Shown here piece after piece: positions 1 through 10,800 of a stretch of DNA of 64,000 nt (within the stretch, counting starts at the first letter, position 1; each line of letters starts with the position of its first letter). The stretch spans positions 3,038,001 through 3,102,000 of the forward strand of contig NZ_CP031123.2 in the NCBI RefSeq assembly GCF_002843235.3, written 5' to 3'. A program made the translations under genes and the position numbers. The notes below the pieces were generated by a model. The model ran no database searches. It was not told the DNA's origin and worked only from the letters and a program-made list of their open reading frames with translations. Origin of the DNA: Providencia huaxiensis (lineage in GTDB: Bacteria > Pseudomonadota > Gammaproteobacteria > Enterobacterales > Enterobacteriaceae).

Positions 1-1
1 A

Positions 2-718
2 CTCGTTAACTTAAATGGTGAATTAATCGGTATTAATACCGCTATTTTGGCACCAGGTGGCGGTAATATCGGTATCGGTTTTGCGATCCCAAGTAATATG
101 GCTAAAAACCTTAGCGAGCAGTTAATTAAGCATGGTGAAGTAAAACGCGGGATCTTAGGTATCAAAGGTACTGAGATGAACTCCGATATCGCTAAAGCAT
201 TTAATATTGATGCACAGCGTGGTGCTTTCGTAAGTGAAGTTTTACCTAAATCATCGGCTGCTAAAGCAGGTATTAAATCCGGTGACGTTTTAGTCTCTGT
301 TGATGGTAAACGCATTAATAGCTTTGCTGAGTTAAGAGCTAAAATCGGTACCAGCCAAATTGGTAAAGAGATCACTATTGGTTTAATTCGCTCAGGCAAA
401 CCGATGGAAGTCAAAGTGGTTCTTGAGAACGACGAAGGCTCAGCAACAAAAGCAGAAAAACTGAGTGAATCGTTATTAGGTGCAACAATTTCTAATGCAA
501 CCGTTAGCAACACTAAAGGTGTACAAGTTGACAGCGTGGCGCCAAAATCGCCAGCCGCAGCCATTGGCCTCGTAAAAGGTGATTTAATCTTTGGTGTCAA
601 TGACGCTCGTGTTGAGACTATTGAGCAATTCCGTAAGATTATCGACGCTAAACCTCCGGTGTTAGCAATGAAAGTATTACGTGATGGTGAAACCTTATAT
701 TTACTGATGAAAAATTAA
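2..718 (+). CDS. degQ: Periplasmic serine endoprotease DegQ, C-terminal part (5' end outside window)
   Basis: The open frame runs in from the left edge, so the signal peptide and the catalytic His and Asp are missing. The first visible residues (LVNLNGELIGINTAIL) belong to the trypsin-like domain just after the catalytic GNSGG loop. Two PDZ domains follow, at about residues 70-150 and 160-238 of the 238-residue fragment, each with the usual carboxylate-binding and SAAKAGI/SPAAAIGL segments. Two PDZ domains make this a DegP/DegQ-type protease-chaperone rather than a DegS. The neighbour downstream is degS, which is the classical degQ-degS arrangement and favours DegQ over DegP. The family degrades or refolds misfolded periplasmic proteins. 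It ends before a strong intrinsic terminator, so degS has its own promoter. Confidence 0.9.
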   Translation, partial: LVNLNGELIGINTAILAPGGGNIGIGFAIPSNMAKNLSEQLIKHGEVKRGILGIKGTEMNSDIAKAFNIDAQRGAFVSEVLPKSSAAKAGIKSGDVLVSVDGKRINSFAELRAKIGTSQIGKEITIGLIRSGKPMEVKVVLENDEGSATKAEKLSESLLGATISNATVSNTKGVQVDSVAPKSPAAAIGLVKGDLIFGVNDARVETIEQFRKIIDAKPPVLAMKVLRDGETLYLLMKN

Positions 719-749
719 TTCATCAAAAACCCTCTGAAAATCAATAAAC

Positions 750-783
750 GGGTACAGTATCACTCTGCTGTACCCTTTTTTTT
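750..783 (+). terminator. Rho-independent terminator of degQ
   Basis: An 8-bp stem GGGTACAG/CTGTACCC (750-757 with 768-775) with a 10-nt loop is followed by eight T residues. It lies 31 bases after the degQ stop. Confidence 0.88.
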
Positions 784-832
784 GTGTTATGCTCAGAATA
801 TGTTTAAGCAATAACTAAATATTCTATATCCT

Positions 833-1897
833 ATGGTGAAGAAGCTAACTTTATCTGTCATGCTTGGCCTGTTGACTGCATTGATCATTATCGTTGCGGT
901 TCCTTCTTTGCGCCCTCAAGGTTTAGCCGATTTACTATATGGTAAAACAAGCAGTGAACCCGTCAGTTATAACAAAGCTGTACGTCGTGCTGCACCTGCA
1001 GTGGTCTATGTTTATAGCAGTTCAAAAGGAAGCTTCTCCCAGTCAGGACGTGAATTAAAGTCTCTCGGTTCAGGTGTGATCATGAGCCAAAATGGCTACA
1101 TTATCACGAATAAACATGTCGTTGATAACCCAGACCAAATCTTAGTGGCTTTACAAGATGGTTCTATTTTTGATGCCCTATTGGTTGGTTCTGATCCATT
1201 AACTGATCTCGCCGTACTGAAAATTGACGCTGATAACCTACCTGTTATTCCAATTAATACACAACGAGTCACTCATGTTGGTGATGTCGTACTTGCAATC
1301 GGTAACCCTTACAATATAGGTCAAACTGTTACTCAGGGGATTATCAGTGCAACAGGTCGCGTAGGGCTAAGCTCTACTCGCCGGCAAAATTTCCTGCAAA
1401 CAGATGCCTCAATCAACTCGGGTAACTCTGGTGGGGCATTAATTAATACCGAAGGTGAGTTAGTCGGAATCAACACGCTTTCTTTCACTGCTGGCCAGGG
1501 CATTAGCTCTGAAGGTTTAAGCTTTGCCATTCCTACTGCCCTTGCGACTAAAATCATGGATAAACTAATTCGTGATGGTCGAGTTATCCGTGGTTATATT
1601 GGTATTACAGCACGCGAACTGCCTCAAATTAGGTCAAATAACAATAATATTAACCAAATACAAGGGTTACGGGTTTTCCAGGTTGCCCCAAACGGGCCCG
1701 CAGCCAAAGCGGGGATATTGCAAGGAGACATCATTTTATCCGTTGATGGCAAACCGGCTATTTCAGCCGCAGAAACCATGGACTTAGTTGCAGAAATCCG
1801 CCCTGGAAGCAAAACCGCAGTACAGATTTTACGAGATGGCGAAATTAAAAATATTGATGTGATTATCGAAGAAATTCCTGATGAACAGGCAGGATAA
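833..1897 (+). CDS. degS: Site-1 protease DegS, sigma-E stress sensor
   Basis: DegS is an inner-membrane-anchored periplasmic protease. It senses unfolded outer-membrane porin C-termini through its single PDZ domain and makes the first cut in anti-sigma factor RseA. The 354 residues show an N-terminal membrane anchor (about 6-26), a trypsin-like domain with catalytic His95 (TNKHVV), Asp125 (TDLAVL) and Ser199 (GNSGG), and one PDZ domain from about residue 255. Length and single PDZ match the family and separate it from the preceding degQ. A hydrophobic anchor that is not cleavable fits the chosen start. It is convergent with murA, and the two are separated by a bidirectional terminator. Confidence 0.95.
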   Translation: MVKKLTLSVMLGLLTALIIIVAVPSLRPQGLADLLYGKTSSEPVSYNKAVRRAAPAVVYVYSSSKGSFSQSGRELKSLGSGVIMSQNGYIITNKHVVDNPDQILVALQDGSIFDALLVGSDPLTDLAVLKIDADNLPVIPINTQRVTHVGDVVLAIGNPYNIGQTVTQGIISATGRVGLSSTRRQNFLQTDASINSGNSGGALINTEGELVGINTLSFTAGQGISSEGLSFAIPTALATKIMDKLIRDGRVIRGYIGITARELPQIRSNNNNINQIQGLRVFQVAPNGPAAKAGILQGDIILSVDGKPAISAAETMDLVAEIRPGSKTAVQILRDGEIKNIDVIIEEIPDEQAG

Positions 1898-1919
1898 TCA
1901 TTTTAAAACGGTCTTTCGT

Positions 1920-1953
1920 AAAAAAGGTTGTTCGATATCGAACAACCTTTTTT
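1920..1953. terminator. Bidirectional terminator between degS and murA
   Basis: A nearly perfect palindrome centred on TTCGATATCGAA has A6 on the left and T6 on the right. It can terminate degS on the plus strand and murA on the minus strand. Confidence 0.9.
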
Positions 1954-2005
1954 GATTTATCAAATAGATGAATGAAGCCAACACTTCATTCACCTTTTCA
2001 AAGCA

Positions 2006-3268
<1,263 letters not shown>

Positions 3269-3320
3269 TCAAGTATTCTCGTATGTCGAATTTTACAGTC
3301 TGTTCGCTTAGGCTTTGAAA

Positions 3321-3575
3321 TCAAAGACCACTAAGTTTACGATCGCGCTCCCATTGCGCAGGGGTATACGCTTTAATAGACAGAGCATGGATGCGGTTAT
3401 CCGCAATATACTCCATTAAAGGCGCATAAATTGCTTGCTGTTGCTTAACACGGCTCATACCGTCAAACATGTCACCGACAGCAATAACCTGAAAGTGGCT
3501 ACCATCACCAGTAACAATAGCCTCATTCAGAGACAGTTTTTCCATCAATACTTGCTTAATTTCGTTGGTATCCAT
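3321..3575 (-). CDS. ibaG: BolA family iron-metabolism protein IbaG
   Basis: This small 84-residue BolA-fold protein matches IbaG (YrbA) in length and in the conserved central helix ([15 protein letters not shown]). It also has the conserved C-terminal [10 protein letters not shown] segment. BolA/IbaG proteins bind monothiol glutaredoxins through a shared [2Fe-2S] cluster and are linked to iron homeostasis and acid stress. It sits directly upstream of murA on the same strand. It is separated from mlaB by about 220 bases containing a terminator, so an ibaG-murA promoter should lie there. Confidence 0.92.
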   Translation of the reverse strand: MDTNEIKQVLMEKLSLNEAIVTGDGSHFQVIAVGDMFDGMSRVKQQQAIYAPLMEYIADNRIHALSIKAYTPAQWERDRKLSGL

Positions 3576-3721
3576 AATGACTCAATTTATTAATTATTTG
3601 TGATTTATAATTTTACTCTAAATAGTGCAAATTGCATGCATAGCGTACAGAAGCATCCCAATAAGAATACTCAGAGCTTAATCCCCTATCCTAAAGGATT
3701 AGGCTCAACACTTAAACCAAA

Positions 3722-3757
3722 GAAAACGCCTCTCGTGCCGAAAAGCACATAGAGGCG
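3722..3757 (-). terminator. Rho-independent terminator after mlaB
   Basis: Read on the minus strand, CGCCTCT..GTGC pairs with GCAC.AGAGGCG (3745-3757 with 3727-3738). It is followed by a T-rich run (TTTTCT) just after the mla operon. Confidence 0.8.
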
Positions 3758-3797
3758 CTTATTTTTACATAACTTGACCCAATTTAGGATGTTTAAC

Positions 3798-4088
3798 CTA
3801 ATTGAGGATAATCGCTTGAACCCCATATAGTTCAATCAATGTATTCAAGTTATCACTGACACCGATAATATTCAGTGAACGGTTTTTAGCTTGGAGTTCA
3901 CTTTTTAAGCGAACCAGCATCGCTAACCCTGTTGAGTCCACGTGCTTAAGACCAGAAACATCTATATTTTCAACCTGTTCCAGCGATGAGTTTTTTTTAT
4001 CCCAAAACGACATTAACGAATCACGGTCTAATGTCCCGGTGAGATACAGTGTTGTTTCATTGAGTTCCCATGCTAACAACTGACTCAT
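3798..4088 (-). CDS. mlaB: STAS-domain subunit MlaB of the Mla phospholipid ABC transporter
   Basis: MlaB binds the cytoplasmic ATPase MlaF and is needed for assembly and activity of the MlaFEDB inner-membrane complex, which maintains outer-membrane lipid asymmetry. The 96 residues form one STAS domain with the characteristic VDSTGLAMLVRL segment near residues 50-61. It is the last gene of mlaFEDCB; its start codon is one base from the mlaC stop, indicating translational coupling. Confidence 0.93.
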   Translation of the reverse strand: MSQLLAWELNETTLYLTGTLDRDSLMSFWDKKNSSLEQVENIDVSGLKHVDSTGLAMLVRLKSELQAKNRSLNIIGVSDNLNTLIELYGVQAIILN

Positions 4089-4089
4089 A

Positions 4090-4719
4090 TTACTTTTTCT
4101 CTTCTAAAGTAATTGGCGCTTTTGCACTGATTTCTAACTGTTTTGTTAAGCCATCGACACCCTGCTTACGTAGAATATCACCCCATTCATTTTGCTTAGT
4201 CGTAATCATGCTCACGCCTTCTGCAATCATGTCGTAAGCTTGCCAATAACCTGTTTTGCTATTTTTTCGCCATTGGAAATCTAAACGTACGGGAGGACGA
4301 CCGTTGGTATCAATAATCGTCACACGGATAGCCACAATGTTTTTATCACCCAGTGGTTGCTCTGGTGCAATTTGATACGTTTGGCCATGATACATCGCCA
4401 ATGCTTGGCCATAAACTTGCTCAAGGTAATCTTCAAACGCGTTGAAGTAAGCCTCGCGCTGGGCAGGGGTAGCCCCTTTATAATAGGTTCCTAGCACCAA
4501 AGCCCCTGCATATTTAACTTGTACATAAGGTAATAGTTCCTCACGAACAATTGTTCTGAGATACTCGGGGTCTTGCTTAATTTTTGGTTGCTCTGATTTC
4601 AAGCGGTTAAACGTTTTCGCCGCCGCTTCATCCATTAATTTATAAGGGTTGGTTTGGTCTACTGCCATGGCAAATGGCGCAATTGCCAACATAGCAACCA
4701 TCATTAAACGTTTAAACAT
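4090..4719 (-). CDS. mlaC: Periplasmic phospholipid-binding protein MlaC
   Basis: MlaC shuttles phospholipids across the periplasm between the outer-membrane MlaA-porin complex and the inner-membrane MlaFEDB complex. The protein is 209 residues with a clear Sec signal peptide (about residues 1-19, ending AMA). The tgt2/MlaC domain follows, including the [20 protein letters not shown] region. It lies between mlaD (35-base gap) and mlaB (1-base gap), in the standard order. A C-terminal extension of mixed charge is typical of the family. Confidence 0.95.
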   Translation of the reverse strand: MFKRLMMVAMLAIAPFAMAVDQTNPYKLMDEAAAKTFNRLKSEQPKIKQDPEYLRTIVREELLPYVQVKYAGALVLGTYYKGATPAQREAYFNAFEDYLEQVYGQALAMYHGQTYQIAPEQPLGDKNIVAIRVTIIDTNGRPPVRLDFQWRKNSKTGYWQAYDMIAEGVSMITTKQNEWGDILRKQGVDGLTKQLEISAKAPITLEEKK

Positions 4720-4754
4720 AATTCATTCCTTTATTCTTCAAAGGGAGCATCAAA

Positions 4755-5258
4755 TTACTGTGCAGTTGACTCTGGCTCTGCACCTTGGCTATCACCACTT
4801 TTATATAAAAACTGGCCAATTAAGTCTTCTAATACCATAGCTGGCTTCGTATCTTCAAGGCGCCCGCCATTTTTTAAGATTGCGATACCTAATTCTTCAT
4901 CATCTGGGCCGATATTCATTGCAATATACTGTTCACCCAACAAACCTGATGTGCGAATTGACAGTGAGCTCGAATCAGGAATATTGTCGTATTCACTCAA
5001 TAAATCAATTTTCACTTCAGGAACATAATTTTTTTTATCTAATGTGATACTGGCAACTCGACCAATCACCACACCGCCCACTTTGATTGGAGAGCCTTCT
5101 TTTAAGCCACCAATATTTTCAAAAGATGCTGATATTTGATAGGTGGATTGGCTTCCTATCGATTTTAAATCAGCGACTTTTAAACATAAAAAGATAATTG
5201 CGGCAATCGCCAGCAACATAAAACAACCAACCCATATTTCACTTTTTTTACTTTGCAT
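4755..5258 (-). CDS. mlaD: MCE-domain subunit MlaD
   Basis: MlaD forms the hexameric lipid-binding ring of the Mla transporter. The 167 residues contain one N-terminal membrane helix (about 9-27) and one MCE domain (about 39-117), with the conserved GGLKEGSPIKVGGVVIGRV motif. A short C-terminal helical tail follows. Gaps to mlaE (3 bases) and mlaC (35 bases) support a single operon. Confidence 0.95.
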   Translation of the reverse strand: MQSKKSEIWVGCFMLLAIAAIIFLCLKVADLKSIGSQSTYQISASFENIGGLKEGSPIKVGGVVIGRVASITLDKKNYVPEVKIDLLSEYDNIPDSSSLSIRTSGLLGEQYIAMNIGPDDEELGIAILKNGGRLEDTKPAMVLEDLIGQFLYKSGDSQGAEPESTAQ

Positions 5259-5261
5259 GAC

Positions 5262-6044
5262 TTAGTTCCCAAACATCAGTGCGGTAAGTACGAAATCCAG
5301 TCCTAAAACAGACAATGACGCATGTACAACTGTTCTTGTTGTAGCTTGGCTTATCCCCTCCGAAGTTGGGATGGCATCATAGCCATTAAATAATGCGATC
5401 CAAGTAACCGTGATGGCAAAGACTAAGCTTTTGATCACACAGTTGACTAAATCTAGCCGCCAATCAATGGAAGATTGCATTGAAGCCCAAAAAAAGCCTT
5501 CATCAATACCCTTCCAGTCAACCCCAACTAATGCACCACCTAAAATACCGACAGCAACAAAAATTAGAGATAACAATGGCATACTAATAAAACCAGCCCA
5601 AAAACGTGGGGCGATGACACGCCTAAGAGGGTCAACTGCCATCATTTCAAGGCTAGAAATCTGTTCAGTCGCTTTCATTAAGCCAATTTCAGCTGTTAAC
5701 GCTGAACCCGCTCGTCCAGCAAACAACAAGGCAGTCACAACAGGGCCTAGTTCACGCAATAGTGAAAGCGCCACCATCATACCTAAGCTAGCTTCAGCAC
5801 TAAACGTCGTGAGAACCAAATAACCTTGTAACCCTAAAACCATCCCAATAAATAACCCTGAGACGGCAACGATCAGCAATGACTGCACACCAATGGCGTA
5901 CAATTGCTTCATCAATAATGGCCATTGTTTACGAAACTCTGGTTTGCCAAGTAAGGCGCGAAACAGCATGTAGCCTGCTCGACCAAACGCGGAAAATATG
6001 TCAATCCATCGGCGTCCGAAGGCTGCAATCGCCTTTATTATCAT
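5262..6044 (-). CDS. mlaE: Permease subunit MlaE
   Basis: MlaE is the membrane permease of the Mla ABC transporter. It is 260 residues with about five to six hydrophobic segments. The MlaE/TTG2B signature is present, including [21 protein letters not shown] around residues 92-112 and the [18 protein letters not shown] coupling region. The gap to mlaF is only 5 bases. Confidence 0.95.
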   Translation of the reverse strand: MIIKAIAAFGRRWIDIFSAFGRAGYMLFRALLGKPEFRKQWPLLMKQLYAIGVQSLLIVAVSGLFIGMVLGLQGYLVLTTFSAEASLGMMVALSLLRELGPVVTALLFAGRAGSALTAEIGLMKATEQISSLEMMAVDPLRRVIAPRFWAGFISMPLLSLIFVAVGILGGALVGVDWKGIDEGFFWASMQSSIDWRLDLVNCVIKSLVFAITVTWIALFNGYDAIPTSEGISQATTRTVVHASLSVLGLDFVLTALMFGN

Positions 6045-6049
6045 TTTAT

Positions 6050-6853
6050 TTACCCTAATAAATCAGCTAGATAATCATTGGCGGGAAAACGAAATGGAAC
6101 AGGCCCATCCGCAATACCATCAAGGAATTGTCGCACACGAGGGTCTTGGTTTTCACGCAATTCTTCACCCGTTCCCTGAGCAATGACATGCTGCTGCGCA
6201 ACAATATAAGCATTATCTGCAATGCTCAATACCTCTGGAACATCATGGGAAACCACGACACAGGTGACACCCAATGCTTGATTAAGCTCATCAATCAATT
6301 TAACCAAAACACCCATAGTAATCGGATCTTGACCAACAAAAGGCTCATCAAACATGATTAAATCAGGATCTAGAGCGATAGCACGCGCTAAAGCTGCCCG
6401 CCTAGCCATACCTCCCGATAACTCAGATGGCATTAATTTTGCGGCTCCTCGCAAGCCAACCGCCTCTAATTTCATCATCACTGTAGTATGGATCAGCGAT
6501 TCAGGCAGGTTAGTATGCTCACGCAACGGGAAAGCCACATTATTGAATACGTCCATGTCTGTGAATAACGCCCCCGACTGAAACAGCATGCTCATCTTTT
6601 TACGAGACTGATACAGTTTTGAGCGTGACAGTGCAGGAATATTGTCACCATCAAACCAAATTTCACCTTCATTTGGCCGTAATTGCCCACCAATCAAGCG
6701 CAGTAATGTGGTTTTACCGATCCCTGACGGCCCCATAATTGCCGTAATTTTCCCACGAGGAACGGTCAGATTAATATTTTCAAATATTTTCCGATTTCCT
6801 CGAGTAAATGACATGTTCCGTACTTCAATTAAGTTGTCTGTCTGTGCTTGCAT
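6050..6853 (-). CDS. mlaF: ATPase subunit MlaF
   Basis: MlaF powers phospholipid transport by the Mla complex. Its 267 residues carry a Walker A motif GPSGIGKTT (41-49), the ABC signature [14 protein letters not shown], Walker [13 protein letters not shown] and an H-loop (VSHDV). It is the first gene of the operon. In E. coli a calcium/proton antiporter gene (yrbG) lies between mlaF and kdsD; here the space is non-coding and kdsD is divergent. Confidence 0.96.
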   Translation of the reverse strand: MQAQTDNLIEVRNMSFTRGNRKIFENINLTVPRGKITAIMGPSGIGKTTLLRLIGGQLRPNEGEIWFDGDNIPALSRSKLYQSRKKMSMLFQSGALFTDMDVFNNVAFPLREHTNLPESLIHTTVMMKLEAVGLRGAAKLMPSELSGGMARRAALARAIALDPDLIMFDEPFVGQDPITMGVLVKLIDELNQALGVTCVVVSHDVPEVLSIADNAYIVAQQHVIAQGTGEELRENQDPRVRQFLDGIADGPVPFRFPANDYLADLLG

Positions 6854-7318
6854 TGTTAAATAACTCGTTATACACCACGCGTAAATATTTTTATCCGTTC
6901 AGATGTTACCGAAAGATAAACTGAAAATCGTCAAATATCACAACAAAATAGAATTTATAGTATTATAGCGTCGAAAATATGACTTTTAGTATTACAACTT
7001 TGTTTTTACCTAAAGGAAACAGAGAAAAAACAATATAATTTCTTTATAGTCAGCAAAAGCTTTCGCTATTAACAGCAGATAGCTCTTAGAATGCTATGAT
7101 TTACCTAACTGAGGATACGCGAATTTGCCTATCTTTTTTTGGTTCAAGATGCTAATAAAACCATCTTATACGTATTAAATTCTACATCGAAGTGCCAAAA
7201 AATACTTATTAAGTCTAAAACTAACATTAAAAAGTGCTTAACTGACAAAATACTTACTGATACCAAGTATTCGTTATACAATTTGATTTCGCTAATCCGA
7301 TTAACTTAAAAGCTACGC
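6854..7318. other. AT-rich non-coding gap between divergent mlaF and kdsD
   Basis: These 465 bases contain no convincing reading frame, RNA gene or strong hairpin. They must carry the promoters of the mla operon (minus) and the kds-lpt operon (plus), but I could not choose a single convincing sigma-70 site. The antiporter gene yrbG, found here in E. coli, is absent. Confidence 0.6.
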
Positions 7319-8299
7319 ATGGAACTAGAAATGTCAAACTTCGATTTTCAGAAAGTAGGTAAAGAAGTTCTCCATATCGAACATGAAGGTTTAAAAAACC
7401 TAGAACAATATATCAATACTGATTTTGACCGCGCTTGCCAGCTTATTTTTAACTGTGAAGGCAAAGTCGTCGTAATGGGAATGGGGAAATCGGGGCATAT
7501 TGGGCGTAAAATTGCTGCCACACTAGCGAGCACAGGTACGCCGTCATTTTTTGTTCATCCAGGGGAAGCTAGCCACGGCGACCTTGGGATGATTACGCAT
7601 AAAGATGTTGTGTTAGCCATTTCAAATTCTGGGGAGTCAGGGGAAATTTTAGCTTTACTCCCTGTTTTAAAAAGAATTAAAGTGCCTTTAATCTGTATGA
7701 CTAACAACCCTGAAAGTAATATGGGAAAATATGCAGATGTGCATTTGTGCATCAAAGTGCCTCAAGAAGCCTGCCCTTTAGGGCTTGCACCTACCACGAG
7801 TACAACAGCAACACTCGTGATGGGAGATGCATTAGCGATTGCCTTATTAACTGCGCGCGGTTTCACGGCTAATGATTTTGCGCTTTCGCATCCGGGTGGC
7901 GCACTTGGGCGCAAACTTTTACTCCTCGTTCGTGATTTAATGAATACGGGTGATGATATCCCCCATATTCCTAAAAGCGCGTCTTTACGTGAGGCTTTAG
8001 TGGAAATTACCCGCAAAAAACTCGGTATGACAGTCATTTGTGATGATGACATGAATATTGAAGGTATTTTCACTGATGGGGATTTACGCCGTATCTTTGA
8101 TATGGGAATCGACCTGAATAACGCTAAAATTGCTGATTTAATGACCCCCGGTGGAATTCGGGTATCGCCAACCATGTTAGCGGTTGAAGCGCTCAATTTA
8201 ATGCAGTCTCGACACGTGACTTCATTATTAGTCGCAAATGATAACAAATTAGTTGGTGTGCTACATATGCACGATCTGCTACAAGCAGGTGTTGTATAA
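7319..8299 (+). CDS. kdsD: D-arabinose 5-phosphate isomerase KdsD
   Basis: KdsD interconverts ribulose 5-phosphate and arabinose 5-phosphate, the first step of Kdo synthesis for LPS. The 326 residues contain an N-terminal SIS sugar-isomerase domain (about 40-175) with the MGMGKSGHIGRKIAATLAST motif. A catalytic His-containing ALSHPGGALG segment follows, then two CBS domains (about 205-326). I keep the first ATG because its N-terminus (ELEMSNFDF) resembles the E. coli one. The in-frame ATG at 7331 is an alternative and has GGAAC upstream. kdsC follows after 14 bases. Confidence 0.95.
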   Translation: MELEMSNFDFQKVGKEVLHIEHEGLKNLEQYINTDFDRACQLIFNCEGKVVVMGMGKSGHIGRKIAATLASTGTPSFFVHPGEASHGDLGMITHKDVVLAISNSGESGEILALLPVLKRIKVPLICMTNNPESNMGKYADVHLCIKVPQEACPLGLAPTTSTTATLVMGDALAIALLTARGFTANDFALSHPGGALGRKLLLLVRDLMNTGDDIPHIPKSASLREALVEITRKKLGMTVICDDDMNIEGIFTDGDLRRIFDMGIDLNNAKIADLMTPGGIRVSPTMLAVEALNLMQSRHVTSLLVANDNKLVGVLHMHDLLQAGVV

Positions 8300-8313
8300 C
8301 AGAAGGAAATACT

Positions 8314-8874
8314 ATGACGTCTACCTTTTTGGAAACCTGCTATGGCCCTGTTGCCGATACTGTTTTAATCAAAGCAGAAAAAATCAAATTACTGATCTGC
8401 GATGTTGATGGTGTCATGTCCGATGGCTTGGTCTATATGGGAAATAATGGCGAAGAACTCAAGGCCTTTAATGTCCGTGACGGCTATGGGATACGTTGCT
8501 TATTAACGTCCGGTATTGAAGTCGCCATTATTACAGGAAGAAAAGCGAAACTTCTTGAAGATAGAGCTCAAACATTAGGCATTACATATCTTTACCAAGG
8601 CCAAAGCGATAAGCTTTTGGCGTATCACGAACTGTTAGATACACTACAATTATCAGATGAAGAAATAGCTTATATTGGGGACGACCTGATTGACTGGCCT
8701 GTTATGGCTAAAGTAGGCTTATCCGTCGCCGTCGCTGATGCCCACCCTTTGCTATTACCGAAAGCGGATTACGTGACTCGTATTGGCGGGGGAAAAGGTG
8801 CAGTCCGCGAACTTTGTGACCTTATTTTGCTTTCTCAAGACAAACTAGAAGAAGCAAAAGGTTTATCAATATAA
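8314..8874 (+). CDS. kdsC: 3-deoxy-D-manno-octulosonate-8-phosphatase KdsC
   Basis: KdsC removes the phosphate from Kdo-8-phosphate in LPS core synthesis. It is 186 residues, a HAD-family C0 phosphatase, with the nucleophile motif DVDGVMSDG near residues 30-38. Further conserved segments are ITGRKA and GDDLIDWPVM. A good ribosome-binding site (AGAAGGA) precedes the ATG. It is located between kdsD and lptC in the expected operon order. Confidence 0.96.
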   Translation: MTSTFLETCYGPVADTVLIKAEKIKLLICDVDGVMSDGLVYMGNNGEELKAFNVRDGYGIRCLLTSGIEVAIITGRKAKLLEDRAQTLGITYLYQGQSDKLLAYHELLDTLQLSDEEIAYIGDDLIDWPVMAKVGLSVAVADAHPLLLPKADYVTRIGGGKGAVRELCDLILLSQDKLEEAKGLSI

Positions 8875-8890
8875 CGAATAGATTGAATTC

Positions 8891-9466
8891 ATGAGCAATG
8901 CGAAGAAGTGGTTAATTATTATTTTATCCTTAGTGGTATTAGGACTTATCGGTTGGAATTTAGCGGGTAATGATTCCGACAGCGCAGAGGATAAAGTAAT
9001 TAATGATGGGCAACCTAATTATCAAACTGATGATTCAGTGACTTTTGTCTATAATCCAACGGGTAATTTAGCGTATAAACTCGTTTCAGATAAAATAGAT
9101 AACTACACTGAAGGAAAAATCACGTGGTTTTCGAAACCTGTTCTAACCACTTATAACGAAGCCGGTGAGCCTACCTGGACAGTTAAGGCTTTCAAAGCAA
9201 GGTTAACGAACGATAGAATTCTCTATTTATATAGCGATGTTCAAGTTGATAGCTTAACTAAAGACTCGCAGATCCAACGAATTACAACTGAGAGTGCAGT
9301 TGTCAATTTGACAACACAAGACGTTTCATCTGATGATAAAGTGACCATTGTTGGACAAGGTCTCAATTCTACTGGTATGAAAATGAAGGGAAACCTTCGT
9401 ACAAGAACGGCTGAATTAATCGAAGATGTAAAAACTCATTATGTGTTACAACCAGAAGAGCATTAA
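8891..9466 (+). CDS. lptC: LPS export protein LptC
   Basis: LptC is the bitopic inner-membrane protein that hands LPS from the LptBFG extractor to LptA. The 191-residue protein has a single N-terminal membrane helix (about 7-25). A periplasmic beta-jellyroll follows, rich in short alternating strands (YLYSDVQVDSL..., TTESAVVNL). It ends 1 base before the ATG of lptA and lies 16 bases after kdsC, so translation is probably coupled. Confidence 0.94.
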   Translation: MSNAKKWLIIILSLVVLGLIGWNLAGNDSDSAEDKVINDGQPNYQTDDSVTFVYNPTGNLAYKLVSDKIDNYTEGKITWFSKPVLTTYNEAGEPTWTVKAFKARLTNDRILYLYSDVQVDSLTKDSQIQRITTESAVVNLTTQDVSSDDKVTIVGQGLNSTGMKMKGNLRTRTAELIEDVKTHYVLQPEEH

Positions 9467-9467
9467 A

Positions 9468-10028
9468 ATGAATCAAGTAACTAAGAAACGTTTTATTCAA
9501 GGAGCTGTTGCCAGTGCAATTTTGGCTCTTAGCCTACCTGCGATGGCATTAAAAAGTGATACGCAGCAGCCAATGACGATTAATTCGGTCAAACAATCTC
9601 TTGATTTAGAAAAAAACGTCACCACTTTTACAGATGATGTTGTTATTAAACAAGGCTCTATTGATATCAGAGCCAATAAAGTGGTTGTTACACGCCCAAG
9701 TAGTGACTCAGATAAAATTGTGATTGAGGCCTTCGGGACCCCAGTTACCTTTTACCAGTTGCAGGATGATGGCAAGCCAATTAAAGGCCATGCCAGTAAA
9801 GCCCGTTATGAGGTTGATAAACAACTCGTCACATTAACAGGCAATGCTTATCTTGAGCAATTAGACAGCAATATTCAGGGTGACAAAATTACCTATATCG
9901 TGCCAACGCAACAAATGGAAGCATTTAGTGATAAAGGCAAACGCGTCACTACCGTAATACTGCCAGCCCAATTGCAAGAAAAAGGCCCTGCAGCGAATAA
10001 AAATTCATCAGAAAGTAAGAGTAAATAA
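9468..10028 (+). CDS. lptA: Periplasmic LPS bridge protein LptA
   Basis: LptA oligomerises into the trans-periplasmic bridge for LPS. I place the start at 9468 ([11 protein letters not shown]). This gives a normal Sec signal peptide ending LPAMA near residue 27, and the ATG lies directly after the lptC stop. An in-frame ATG at 9441 would add nine residues before the signal peptide and lies inside lptC. The mature protein has the OstA/LptA beta-jellyroll repeats ([17 protein letters not shown]). A Lys/Ser-rich tail ends the protein. Confidence 0.95.
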   Translation: MNQVTKKRFIQGAVASAILALSLPAMALKSDTQQPMTINSVKQSLDLEKNVTTFTDDVVIKQGSIDIRANKVVVTRPSSDSDKIVIEAFGTPVTFYQLQDDGKPIKGHASKARYEVDKQLVTLTGNAYLEQLDSNIQGDKITYIVPTQQMEAFSDKGKRVTTVILPAQLQEKGPAANKNSSESKSK

Positions 10029-10033
10029 CTGTT

Positions 10034-10759
10034 ATGGCGACACTAACCGCTGAGAATCTAGCTAAAGCCTATAAAAAACGTAAAGTCGTTGAAGATGTCA
10101 GCCTGGAAGTTAAATCAGGTGAAATCGTTGGCTTGTTGGGACCAAACGGGGCCGGTAAAACAACGACCTTTTATATGGTTGTGGGTATTGTTCAGCGGGA
10201 TGCTGGCAAAATTATGATTGATGGTGAAGATATCAGCCTTCTACCGTTGCATGAACGTGCACGCCGTGGAATTGGCTATCTTCCTCAAGAAGCCTCCATT
10301 TTCCGTCGCCTCAGTGTTTATGATAACCTAATGGCTGTGTTAGAAATTCGCGAAGATTTGAACTCTCAGCAACGTAAAGAGCGTGCTGAAGAGCTGATGG
10401 AAGAATTTAGTATTACCCATCTTCGGGGCAGCATGGGGCAATCGCTATCCGGTGGGGAACGCCGCCGTGTTGAAATTGCTCGAGCACTTGCAGCTAACCC
10501 AAAATTTATTTTATTAGACGAACCTTTTGCGGGTGTTGACCCTATTTCCGTCTTAGATATCAAAAAAATCATTCAGCACTTAAGGGATTACGGCCTCGGT
10601 GTATTAATCACCGACCATAACGTGCGTGAAACCTTAGATGTATGTGAAAGAGCCTATATTGTCAGCCAAGGACACTTAATTGCTCATGGGTCACCAACCA
10701 TGATCTTAGAGAACGAACAAGTGAAACGTGTATACTTGGGTGAAGGTTTCCGGTTATAA
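10034..10759 (+). CDS. lptB: LPS export ATPase LptB
   Basis: LptB is the cytoplasmic ATPase of LptB2FGC. Its 241 residues show Walker [10 protein letters not shown] (36-44), the signature [15 protein letters not shown], Walker [14 protein letters not shown] and the H-loop TDHNVRET. The gap after lptA is 5 bases, and rpoN follows after 41 bases. This is the standard enterobacterial lptA-lptB-rpoN order. Confidence 0.97.
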   Translation: MATLTAENLAKAYKKRKVVEDVSLEVKSGEIVGLLGPNGAGKTTTFYMVVGIVQRDAGKIMIDGEDISLLPLHERARRGIGYLPQEASIFRRLSVYDNLMAVLEIREDLNSQQRKERAEELMEEFSITHLRGSMGQSLSGGERRRVEIARALAANPKFILLDEPFAGVDPISVLDIKKIIQHLRDYGLGVLITDHNVRETLDVCERAYIVSQGHLIAHGSPTMILENEQVKRVYLGEGFRL

Positions 10760-10800
10760 ATTAGCGTATCGTCATTTTTTAGGGAGAATAAAACAGATTC

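Noticed and set aside
5410..5823. 137-codon frame opposite mlaE
   Set aside because: It lies fully inside the well-supported mlaE gene on the other strand.
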